Shown here in pieces: positions 24,519-36,020 of a DNA stretch of 64,000 bases (within the stretch, counting starts at the first letter, position 1; every line of letters starts with the position of its first letter). The position numbers were made by a program, and so were the translations under genes. The notes beneath the pieces are model-generated. The model worked only from the letters and a program-made list of their open reading frames with translations. It was not told the DNA's origin and made no database searches. The DNA lies in NCBI RefSeq assembly GCF_949628215.1, contig NC_134311.1, forward strand, positions 18,848,582-18,912,581, read 5' to 3'. The DNA is from Phalacrocorax aristotelis (Eukaryota; Chordata; Aves; Suliformes; Phalacrocoracidae).

Positions 24519-27500
24519 GTCAGTATTATGTGGTGCAGTGCACTGCATTTTGTAGATATTTTGTGTGTGACGCTATGTGGAAACTGAACTTCAGTAGGAA
24601 TGTCTGTAAATAAAATAAAGACGATACAGTTTAAAGGAATAAATTCTTGAATTTCAACTAGAATATTTCAACTAAAATAATTTAATTTCAGCATAAATTC
24701 CTTAACAACATGCTGTTTATTGGTGATATTGATAATATAAGTTCTCATGAAGTACTTTGAGCAAGAGAGCAATTATTCCTTTACAAAATATGGACACTAC
24801 ATTAAATAAGTTTTTGAGATTAGCAGTTCTTCAGTTTTTACTTAATTTCTTCTTAAAGGGAAGACATACCTTTAGTTCTCCTTTATCATACATACTAAGT
24901 GTAGGGATACATTTTTCTGCAGTTTTCTTGTGCAGTGTCCATGTTTGTATGTATGTGGCAACACTTTTTTAAATCAATAAAACACTTGGAAGACTTAATT
25001 ACCTCAAGTGCTCTGTTAGGAAGAAAAATCAATGTTACACGAGCAATTTCACTTTATAAAAGTGATTCAATTAATCTGTAAGGCTGCAAAAATAAATGTG
25101 GTTAATTTTACATACTGGTCAGACATCTAAATGAAACCTTTTTCTCTTCTGTTTAAAGATCTTGATTATGAAATTAGATGGATACTAAATTCTAATATAA
25201 GCTTTACTACCCAGAAGTTTGATCAAGCATTTTGTAAATATTAGGAAGAGGATGTGCTTAACTGGTAGCAAATCAAATCACTTCGTATGCCATTTCTTCT
25301 TTTTTGTTCATTCCCATGTCACAAGCTACCAGTCTATTTTGGGAATTATTTGCTTCTGACATAGAAGGACATGGCTTCATTATGAATTTGAATGCCCACC
25401 CCCCGCTCTGATAAGCTTTTGATAACGCTGGATAGTTGGAGAATTAGTTCTGTGATATGTGAAGTGTTTGTATAATGTTCATACCACTTCTAACAGAGGA
25501 CTGTAACAAAAGAATAAAACATGAAGCTATGGTGCCAACTGACTGTACCTCTTTACTTAATTTGCTTGTGCAAGATTTGGAAGGACTGGAGGTGAGGTTG
25601 TTCCGTTTCTCTGTTGCTGTTTTTAATTAGAGGAAGTAATTAGATAATGTGAATAGCCAAGTTTTATGCAGATGGAAATGGTTTGTAAGCAGTATTAGCA
25701 ATACGGTATAGTGGCACTCACTTTTTAGCAGAGAAGTAAGGTGACTGCCGAAACATTTCCAGTCCCATTTTGTTTCTGTGCAAGAACAATGTACCCTTTA
25801 TGTTGTTGTAATACTAACTGTCTTCTATATGTGATTAAATTCCTGCAGACCATTTTAGAATTAAAAATGTATTAAGGAAAGTAAATTAAACCTATTCTGA
25901 AATAATCATCCACACCTTTAAAAAAAATACTTTGATTAGAGCAATGTCTTCATATGTGTCCCTTGGAATACTGCTTATAAAAGAGAATGACTTTCAAATT
26001 ACTTTCTTCAGCCTTTTTAATTTATTACTTATTTTCAGCCGCCTTCTTTTTTTAATACAGCAGTAAACGTAATGTTGACTTTTAGTTTGTTACTGAATGA
26101 ATGATGTTACAAAAACTGAATTAACTTCTGAATTGTGTTCAGCCACTGTTGATTCCTATCACTGTAGACAATACAGTGGTTTTGAAATGGCTGAGTTACT
26201 TCACTGAATAACAGTTGATTTGCTGTATGTACTTGAACCGTTCAATTCCTGGCCAATATATGGAACATAGACTTTGCATTAGATGTTAAGGCCACTCCCA
26301 TTTTTCTTGCATGTTCCTCCTTAAATTTAACACTTGATGCTTGCTAGGTGTAGATGGCTGATAGTCTTGCTATTTTTTAAGGTTGGGGTTTATGTTTTTT
26401 TAAGTTGGCAGCTCTCAACTATCCGCCTACCGCTGCCCACTTCTAGTCTATGGAAACTTGCGATTTTACAATGTGTCCTTCCCACTGCTGTACCTCTACC
26501 ACCCAGTCAAACTAAAGTGAGGTGCAGCAGCTAAAAATTAGTGGCGATGGCTTTCCTTTATTTGTTTGTAAATGGGTTAAAATAATTGTGGTTATTTTAA
26601 CTCTGAGGGCTGCTACAATATAAGTAGCTAAACAATTATACTACATCTGATATGCTGTCAGTAACAGCTGTTTAAGCTTAAGTCAGTAATTGTAATATGA
26701 ATAAAAAAAACCCAATTTCTTTTTTTAAATGAAGGACATCCAGTTGGACAGAGTAGTCAGATTCCTTAGTCTTAAGCATCTTTCCACATGTTCTGCAGAA
26801 CTGTGTTGTAAATTAATGACATACAGACTGTCGGATTGGACCTGAATTTACCCATTGGCCAAGCTTAATTGGTGTGGATTTTTTCAGTGTTAATGTGTCA
26901 TAGCATGTATGCCTGGCAGTTGATAAGAGTGTCAAGAGCAGCATTATATGGTGATGGATCCACAATGCATAATATGAATAGCTGCCACTGATCCTATTGT
27001 CAAAGCCAGCAAAATATATATTAATAGCTGTGAAGCAATAGTAAGAACTCTGGTGTTACTAATAACTTTTGGTTTATTTGTCTTTAAATGCTCTTATATC
27101 ATGAGTTTTTAAATATCTTAAAAATATTGACTTGAAGGTAGAAAATAGGTGCCAATTCCAGCGTTGCAGAGATCTGCTGTGAGAGATGGTATATGGACTT
27201 GAATGCAGCCTGAAATGACTGTACTGCCTGGTCACTCAGCCAACAGCCAGATGCATCTGATTTTGCCTTCATCACTGAGTGCAGAAGTGCAGATGGTGTG
27301 CGGAACCAGCCAGTTTTCAGTTCTGGACTGACTGATGTAGGTTTGTTTTAATTAGACTTTCTCCAGCACAGCAAGAGAACTTATAATGTATTTGTGTTGG
27401 CAAGTTTGTGTATTTGTCTGCTTTTGACACCTTTCCATCCTAGGAATTTAAAGGTCTCATGCTCCTCAGTATTGTAGTATTGACAGTTTTCTGGTCTGTG

Positions 27501-30427
27501 ATGTGTGTTAAGGATAGAGTTATAGTTCAGAAACTATGCATGCCCAGTTTGCTGAACTTCACCTCTATTTGCGTAAACCTATGTTCCTGTGATTGGAAAC
27601 TTTGTTGGTCTCAGTAGAGACTGTAGTGTGGCCAGACCTATAACTGAATGCTGTTAGTGGTAAAAATTGCCTGGGGTATTAAAGACTGAAAATCACTTGC
27701 CATTGTATGAACTGATTTTAACTTTGTGGATATTGATAATTTCAGGTGCCACTTTGTGTCAGGGTGTCTTCCTCAGCTTACTTGTTAGTAAATGATAGTC
27801 AAGTCACTGACTGCTATTCAGAATGTTTCAGGAAAGGAGTATTTAGCAAGTCAAGTTCACTGTCTGTTAATGAAACAATCTGGTCTCTTCTGTGGGTTTC
27901 CTTTTTTAAATGTTTGGGATTTGCGCTTAAAATAATGGTTGGGGGGACAAAGTATATTCATAGCTCTGCTATAATTGCAAAATCCTGTTAAATTGGAGTC
28001 AAGCTTTTGAAAATAACTTTTTACACATCTTTTGTATGAGTTTGATTAGTGTCTCGGCTAAATTTTGGTATCTGGTGAGCCTGGATTGAGACTCAGTTTA
28101 TCCTGAGTAAATCCTGAGCTGCTGTTCCTTCTTATCACTATTCTTCCGGTTGCTGGAATTGAGAGCAACGAAGAGGCCTTGGAATGTGCTGTTAGTTCTT
28201 CTTCAGATGGTACAAACAAGTTTGAGGAAGAATCAGCAGACCAGTTTACATGTAAAGTTTTGAACTGAAAGATTAGAAGAGAAAATAAAGAAGGGATGAC
28301 TGGGATACTAGTAGGGAAGCCAAAGTAAAATGCCAAGTGCCCATTAGAAAATTTTCATCTAAACAGACCTTGAGTCTCTATATATTTGTTTTTCTGCATA
28401 TCAAAACTTGCAAAAGCATTGGATGAACATTTTCTTGTCATCATGGCTTGTCAACAGAAGATAAAAGCAAGCGGATACATGATAATCTGCTAATTTAGGA
28501 TGCAGAACAGAGGTGTCTGTTGTGGATCTAAGGTATCTGGTTCTGCTGGTGACAAGTGGGTATTGAATTTAGAGGACAGTCACTATGGTTTGACCAGATA
28601 CTTCGGAGTTTTGCTCTTGGTTTTTTTTTTTCAACTTGATATCCTCTTACTGTGTCTTGTTAGAAAGAAGAGTATGCTATGAAGTCACATATGTCACTTT
28701 GACATCACAGATGATCTCAAAATTATTTGTATAGACAACATCAGGTGCCTGTAATTGAAATGGAAAAGGAACAAATTTTCTATTTCTGAAATGTATTTAA
28801 TAAATATGAATCTTTTTGTTATGTACGTAGGCATGTACTAACTTCAAATGTTTTGCTTTTGAATTTATCATATATAAGACATTGTGAACAATATGTTCTT
28901 GGCAGAAAGAATGTATTAGCAGAAAGACTTTACCTCCATTTTAATTTGTTTCTATATAGTGGTCAGCTTTTAAGACAGGTCTCAGGCACACTTTTGATTT
29001 GAGCTTCATTAGCTAAACACTCTAGTATAAAGACTCACATTCTAGAGATTAGAGCCCTAGGTGGGAAAAAAAGGTTAAAAGTGTATGAAGATAAATAGAA
29101 GCTGTTTAGATCCGTATGCTATATATCTGCAAATACACACTTATCCCAAACATGAGGTGAACATTTTGACTACTACTTTGTTTCTTAACCCACCTTAGTT
29201 CTGTTACAGACTAGAAATAGAATAGCAAAGTGCACTGTAAATTGCTGTCTTGTTGTTGTTAAAAAAAATAGCCCACCAAAAATGCAAATAAGGAAGTTTC
29301 AGGAGACTTCTCTCTCAACTTCTAAAAGCAAAATTTGATTACTATGAATGGCAGAGAAACCTTAGAAAAGGTCGTCTTATCTGTGAATGTGGAAACTTGC
29401 TGATAGTGTAACAGAAACTGATGATCCGATGGGCAGTTAGCTGGAATTTGCAGGGCTAATGATGTAAGAAATCTTAAGGGGGGGATTTTTACATGAGCTT
29501 TCTGTTAATAATTTACATATTAATTTAGTGGGAGGCTGAAAAGTACTACTCCTGAATGTGTAGTATCTATAATATATTATAAAGAGCAAGGTAGATTTAA
29601 ATTGTGTAATTTTAAAAGCAGTCAATCACATAAGAGACTTTATGTTGGGAGGGGAGCAGGAGAGTTTGTCTGCACCTTTTCCCTTCTCTTCCAGTGAAGT
29701 GCTCGTATTTAAAGTTAAACAAAATTTTCATCTAGTTGAAGCCTAATAGTTAAATATTTCACTGTGGTGTCTAGTGCATGCTTTCTAATTTTCTTTTCAA
29801 ATGGGTGGTACCTGTGCTCACTAGAAATTTCTCCACATGGTGTTAGAACTAGAGTGCCTTTAAATAAAAGACTGTGCAATGTCATGCTGGTAAGAAATAA
29901 TCTGCATGTAAATAAGACACTTATCAGGTAGGTGGCTGCATGTTTTGTGTTGTAGGCGTTTTTTTCTTCTTGGCTTTGGGAAAACTAACCAGAGGAGCAG
30001 GGGGATTAATGTGGGACTTCAGGATAAAGACCTAAGAAAGCATTAAGAATACTTTGGGTATATACATGTACTCGACAAAATATCTAGCTCCCTTAGAATA
30101 TACTGGCAATCTCAAAGGCCCCAGCTGGGATGAAGGGCTTGTTGTGATGGACTGTATTTTCTGCTGTGTAAAAATATTGCCTCAAAACATGTAAATCAAA
30201 AGGTTTGGCAGACGGAAAAAGAGCGAGCTATAGTGTAGAGGCTAACAAAGCCAATGTTGAGTTAGCCCAGCTTTAGTCTTCATGCAGATCTCATTTTTTA
30301 ATCATTGCTGGAGATAGAGGAAGAGGGAAATTTGAGAAGAGAAGAAGGGAAAAGTGTAACAAAATGGAGACAGCAAGGTAAAGTTTGTTTCATCCTTAAA
30401 AGCAGATATGAAATCCCTTATAGAAAA

Positions 30428-32420
30428 GAATAGATTATCTCAGTTGCAAGGCACCTTCAATGACCATCAAAGACCTGACCCCTTCAGGGCTGACCAGAAG
30501 TTAAAGCATGTTATTAAAGGCATTGTCCAAATGCCTCTTAAACGCTGACAGGCTTGGGGCATTGACCACCTCTCTATGAAGCCTGATCCAGTGTTTGACC
30601 AACCTGACTGTAAAGAAATATTTCCTAATGTCAAGTCTGAACCTCCCCTGGCGCAGCTTTAAACCATTCCCAGGCGTCCTGTTGCTGGAGCCCGAGGAGA
30701 AGAGATCAGCGCCTCCTTCTGCACTTCCCCTGCTCTGGAAGTTGTTGAGAGCAATGAGGTCACCCCTCAGCTTCCTTTTCTGCAAACTAGAGAAACCCCG
30801 TGTCCTCAGCTGCTCCTCACAGAACATGCCTTCCATCCCTTCCAGCAGCCTTGTTGCCCTCCTCTGGATGCATTTTAATGCATGTTAAGTACCTGAACAT
30901 CCTTCTTAAGTTGCCCAGAACTGCACACAGCGCTCAAGGTGAGGCCGCTCCCACGCTGAATACGGTGGGATAATCACCTCCTTTGGCTGGCTGGCTGTGG
31001 CTGTGTTTGATGCTCGCCAGGATGCGGTTTGCCCTCTTGGCTGCCAGAGCACACCGCTGACTCCTGCTGAGCCTGCTGTCAACCAGCACCCGCAGATCCC
31101 TTTCTGCAGGGCGGCTCTTCAGCCGCTCCTCTGCCAACTTACACTTGTGCCCAGCATTACTCAATCACAGGCGCAGAGTCCAGCATTTGTTCTTGTTAAA
31201 TTCAATCTCATTAATCATTGTCCAATGCCATTGTCCAGTCTATCTAGATCCATCTCCAAGGCCCATTGTCCCATGAGAGAGTCAACAGCACCTCCCTGTT
31301 TGGTTTCATCTGCAAACTTGCTAATGGCACATTCAACTCCTGCATCCACATCATTGATAAATATATTGAACAGAACTCGCCCTGGGATCGAGCTCTGAGG
31401 AACACCGCTGGTGGCATGTAGCTCCATTCACTACAGCTCTTTGAACTCAGCCCCTCAGCCAGTTCTTCACCAAGCACGCTATGAACCTGCTCATCCCACA
31501 GTTGGACAACTTGTCCAGAAGGATGCTGTGAGAGACAGTATCCAAAGCCTTACTAAAACCCAGAAAAACTACACCACCTTGCCTTCATCCCTTAGGCAGG
31601 TGACCTTATTGTAGAAGGATATCAAATTAGTCAAACAGGACTTTCCCTTTGTAAACCCACGTTGACTGTGCCTGATGACTGTATTGTTCTTTAAATGCTT
31701 TTCAGTAGTATCCATATGATCTTCTCCATAATTTTTCCCGGTGCTGAGGTGAGACTAACAGGGCTGTAGTTTCCTGGCTCTTCCCTCGTGCCCTTCTTGC
31801 AAATTGGACTAACACTGAGGAGCTCCCAGTCAGCGGGGACCTCACCAGACTCCCAAGAACTTTGGCAGATGATTGAGAGGGGTCCTGCCGTAACACCCGC
31901 TAGCTCCTTCTGTACTCTGGGATGAATCCCATCTGGCCCCATAGACTTGAGGACTGATACAGTGGGTCCCTTACAATTTCAGTGTCTGCAAATGGAAGGC
32001 CACTCATGGTCCTCTGACTCAAGACTGGGTGCTCCAAGGTGTATCAGTATTGTTAAAGGCTGGGGCAAAAAAAGCACTGAATGCTTCTGCTTTTTCTTCA
32101 TCCCTATTAGTCAGGTGGCCATCTTCAAATAGTATTGTTCTGATGTTTTCTTTAGATTGCCTCTTGCTACTACTGTACTTAAAAAAGCCTTTCCTGTTGT
32201 GTGACGTCACACTGGCCAGTTTAGATTCTAATTGAGCTTTGGCCTTTCGTGTCTTCTCCCTGCATATATGAACTGCAGCTCTGTAACCTTCCTGCAAAGC
32301 CTGACCTTGCTTCCAGAGATTGTACAATTTCTTTTTCCTTTTGAGCTCCATGAAGAGTTCCTGGTTCAGCCAAGCTGGTCTTCTGTCCCTCTTGCTTGAC
32401 TTTTGACATAATGGAATTGC
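30428..32420 (-). mobile_element. CR1 LINE, minus strand, in the FEM1C intron
   Basis: This is an older, more diverged CR1 of about 2.0 kb. The plus strand starts with the reverse of the CR1 3' UTR (caattgcaaggcacc-like text near 30440) and continues with the C-terminal ORF2 region (30836-30501), reverse transcriptase (31942-31215) and the linker up to about 32420. The lack of the perfect ATTCTATGA end and the many breaks suggest an older subfamily than the copies at 10.2, 45.9 and 62.8 kb. It is antisense to FEM1C and sits about 340 bp before its last exon. Confidence 0.9.
31215..31942 (-). pseudogene. CR1 reverse transcriptase remnant, intronic
   Basis: Minus-strand fragments carry CR1 reverse transcriptase blocks: MGPDGIHPRVQKELA with the later VPADW and YSPVSLTS segments (31942-31691), and SGVPQSS followed by KFADETK (31427-31215), where the usual catalytic ADD is ADE. 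Stops and frameshifts separate the pieces. The loss of a catalytic aspartate fits a dead copy. Confidence 0.85.
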
Positions 32421-32756
32421 CTGTACCTGTGCTTTTATGTAGTGGAGAATTCTGTTTTAATTCTAGGGTTTTTTTGAATGAGACAAGAGTCTGTAAAACC
32501 CATCTCTTTCAGGCAATAATATTAAGCATTTTGATTTGTACAACTGCCTAGCAGCCTTGATGTTTAATCAAATCTTGAATATTTTGACTTGTCATCTAAG
32601 TCTTTTGTAGTCCATATATGTCAAAACAAGTATTTTTTTAACTATTAGTGCTTGGGTGTTTTAAATTATTTTTAACTAAGTTTTTTTAACTTAACGTGGC
32701 AGGGTTTGGACTATAACTTGATTATGATTTGTGTAATTGTGTTTCTTCTCTTGTAG

Positions 32757-34066
32757 GAAACACTGCGCTACATGACTGTGCAGAATCTGGAAGTTTGGAG
32801 ATCATGAAGATGCTTCTCAAGTATTGTGCTAAAATGGAAAAGGACGGTTATGGAATGACTCCCCTTCTGTCAGCTAGTGTGACAGGCCACACAAATATCG
32901 TGGACTTTCTGACCCAGCATGTACAGACCAGTAAGGCTGAGCGCATAAACGCTTTGGAACTTCTAGGAGCAACATTCGTGGACAAAAAGAGAGATCTGCT
33001 TGGTGCTTTGAAATATTGGAAGCGAGCTATGGAAATGAGATACAGTGATAGGACTAATATCCTGAGCAAACCTGTGCCACAAACACTAATTATGGCGTAT
33101 GATTATGCTAAGGAGGTGAACAGCTCAGAAGAGCTAGAAAATCTTATTGCCGACCCTGATGAAATGAGAATGCAAGCACTATTAATTAGAGAACGTATTC
33201 TTGGCCCTTCTCACCCAGATACATCCTACTACATTAGATACAGAGGTGCTGTCTATGCAGACTCTGGAAACTTCAAGCGTTGTATCAACTTATGGAAGTA
33301 TGCTTTGGACATGCAGCAGAGCAATCTTGATCCGCTGAGCCCTATGACAGCCAGCAGTTTACTGTCATTTGCTGAACTTTTCTCCTTCATGCTGCAGGAT
33401 AGGGCAAAAGGCCTGCTAGGCACTACTGTCACATTTGATGATCTCATGGGTATACTGTGCAAAAGCGTTCTGGAAATAGAACGGGCCATGAAACAAAACC
33501 AGTGTCCTCCTGATCCAAATCAGCTGAACAAAGCCCTTTCCATTATTTTGCATTTAATTTGCTTGTTGGAGAAAGTACCTTGCAGCTCAGAACAGGAGCA
33601 TTTTAAGAAGCAGACTATTTACAAGTTTCTTAAGCTTCAGCCTAGAGGGAAAAATAACTTCAGTCCACTTCACCTTGCCGTTGACAATAATACTACATGC
33701 GTGGGTCGCTACCCAGTTTGTAAATTCCCCTCTCTACAAGTTACTGCTATCCTGGTGGAATGTGGTGCTGATGTAAATGTCAGAGACTCTGATAACAACA
33801 GTCCGTTACACATTGCTGCACTGAACAACCATCCAGACATCATGAATCTTCTTATCAAGTCAGGTTCACACTTCGATGCCACAAACTCGCATAAACAAAC
33901 TGCTAGTGATTTGCTAGATGAGAATGAAATAGCAAAAAATTTAATCCAGCCCATAAATCATACTACGTTGCAGTGTCTTGCTGCTCGTGTGATAGTGAAT
34001 CATAACATATACTATGCAGGGCACATCCCTGAAAAACTAGAGGACTTTGTTTTGCTCCATAGATGA
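32757..34066 (+). CDS. FEM1C: FEM1C, last coding exon (ankyrin, TPR, VHL-box)
   Basis: Last coding exon, residues 182-617, stop TGA at 34064-34066. The base carried over from 18876 plus GA restores a glycine codon, giving KSVKG-NTALHDC with no frame change; total length is 617 residues, as in human FEM1C. In order: the last two ankyrin repeats of the first block (183-236), a TPR-like segment (about 245-280, with LLGALKYWKRAM), a second around RCINLWKYALDMQ (356-368), two C-terminal ankyrin repeats (482-556, with SPLHLAV and SPLHIAALNNHPD), and a C-terminal box with LQCLAARVIV (586-595) and IPEKLEDF (605-612), the region that in this family docks elongin and CUL2. No stop or frameshift is present, so the gene looks functional. 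The protein acts as a degron reader in cytosol and nucleus. Confidence 0.97.
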
Positions 34067-35409
34067 TAGTCTGGAGTCTGAGTACTGTTTTTGAAGCACG
34101 ACTTGATGGTGATATTTTCCTTGAGCACTGTTGTGATACACCAGCGTTCCTTTAGCTTGCTCCATCTTGCTTTCATTGGCTAAAGTGTTGTTAGCATCAG
34201 ATCTGCAGAGTTGGTTACCCAGTATTTAATATGAGTATGCCATATATTATATTTTGTGGATTATTTAGAAATGTAATGCCATACTTAGACTCTTAAAATT
34301 GTCTGCCAAAGGCTTGTCTATTCTGGTCTTATTTGCCTGTTGGGTGTTTGGGACTGAGTTGAGTATTTTCCACTGACGTCTTTTTACTATAACTGTTACA
34401 TGAATTTTATACAGTTGAAAGGTCATCTCTTTTCTTTGTTTTGCTTGAGCATTTCTACTTTTACTCTGTTCTTTTTCTATGGACTCATTGCTAAACTGTA
34501 CAAGCTGTATGGACTTGTTAACATTTGCAACTACCATAAGTGCTTTTATCTTCTCTATGCACTGGCTTAAACATGACTGTTGTGTGTGAGCATATTTCTA
34601 TGCAGCACTTGGCCAATTTCAACTTAAATGCCAATTTTGTTTTGCAGTTTGTTTGGAGCTCTTTTGAGAATGCTGTCTTCATAGCATGATGAATTTTGGA
34701 GTTACTTATCGGGTCTCCAAACTTGGGTTTGACTTCTTTTAACTGCTGTAAGTGAGGTTGCTTTCCTTTTGATCCTCTGGAAATTTGTCTTAAATTGGGA
34801 GAAGAAAATCTCACTTTTTGTCATCTTAGTCCACTTGAACTTTAAATTTTAAAATTGTTTTATTGCATCGTGCAGTTAGGGGAAGAGTCCGCGTTATGTA
34901 CAACTGACACCTTCCCCTTTGCACTAATGTCTTGCTTGTGCTGGTTATGTGACTAGATGTGAAATTTGCTCAAAGTTTAACCTCAAACTTAATGATACAC
35001 TTTAATGAGAAATAGATCAAATGTATGCTGTAGTTCAAAATCTTCAAATCAACTTTAGCTACAAAAGAAACTAAAGCATGTTGGTGGCATGATGCTTATC
35101 AGTCCAGATCTAGACATCATCTAATACAGTAAAAGTGGCTGTGTGCCAGGGTACTGGAAGTTCTATAGCAGTGTCCTTTCTACTTCATTTTAAGCATCTT
35201 TATAAATACTTGCATGGGTTTTTCACCTCTATTATGTCAGCTGTACTTAACAAAAAGCAGAAGTTCTGTTGTGTATATAGCTCCTAATTAAAGTACCTAT
35301 TTTTATAATATTTGCACAACAGCTTAGCTTTTACAACAGAAAGGGCTCTTTTGACTTGACAAGAAATCTATAAATGAAGATCATAAATGTGAGTGCGATT
35401 CAGGTAATT

Positions 35410-35415
35410 AATAAA
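35410..35415 (+). terminator. Polyadenylation signal candidate (proximal)
   Basis: AATAAA about 1.34 kb after the FEM1C stop codon, followed within 30 bp by T-rich sequence. Confidence 0.4.
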
Positions 35416-35997
35416 ATTCAGCACTTTACTGTTGATTAATAGAGAATTTATTATGGCACATTAGCCCTGAAAATGTCTTAAAGTGAAATACATTTCTGTT
35501 GGATAGAATACAGTTTACCTGCAAGTTTAGTGGTCTAGCATATTGGATATTTTTGACTTGATGTTTCATTTCAGTGGTGGGCAGTAAGTACACCTATGGG
35601 GTTCTTTCTTAGAAATTCAACAAGTTGATTTTAGGCCTTTGTCAGTGATAGAGATATTTAGAAGCCAAATTAATTAGATAAAGGTGAAGTTGGTCTAGGA
35701 GGCTCTTATTTCATATTTCACTTTTAAGTTGGTGTTGGAACACTTTTGTCACTTGTGAATTGAGGAAGAATGTGTCTTCAGCATATAGGCATAGTTCTTC
35801 CTTGCTTTGGGGATGTTTTGGGGTTCCTTTTAATGTACGTGGTGCCTACTAGCTTAGCCATTCTTGGACAAAATATGGGGATGTTTGTGTATTGCCACTT
35901 TCAGACTTGTGTGTTTTTGAAGCAGCTTTCACCTGTTTGTCCCGTGCCATGTCTGCATTGGAGGAAATCCTGTTAGTTTCTCTTGCAAATACACGGG

Positions 35998-36003
35998 AAT
36001 AAA
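35998..36003 (+). terminator. Polyadenylation signal candidate (distal)
   Basis: AATAAA followed by a T-rich stretch (gatttttctctgattttt) about 20-40 bp downstream, the usual arrangement for cleavage. This is the stronger of the two candidates for the FEM1C transcript end. Confidence 0.45.
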
Positions 36004-36020
36004 ATTCTATTCAATTAGCT

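Larger units (their letters stand above)
18877..32756 (+). other. FEM1C intron between the two coding exons (phase 1)
   Basis: The intron of 13,880 bp begins GTAAGT and ends with a pyrimidine-rich tract and TAG at 32754-32756. It carries a short plus-strand CR1 (20595-21185), a longer minus-strand CR1 (30428-32420) and pyrimidine tracts near 24.4-24.5 kb. Outside these repeats (18877-20594, 21186-30427, 32421-32756) I see no further exon, RNA gene or recognisable repeat; open frames are short. Confidence 0.9.
34067..36020 (+). other. FEM1C 3' UTR (probable extent)
   Basis: AT-rich sequence directly after the stop codon, with no coding potential and several polyadenylation hexamers. I place the end near 36020, after the second clear signal, but longer forms are possible because FEM1C transcripts tend to have long 3' UTRs. 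Confidence 0.55.
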
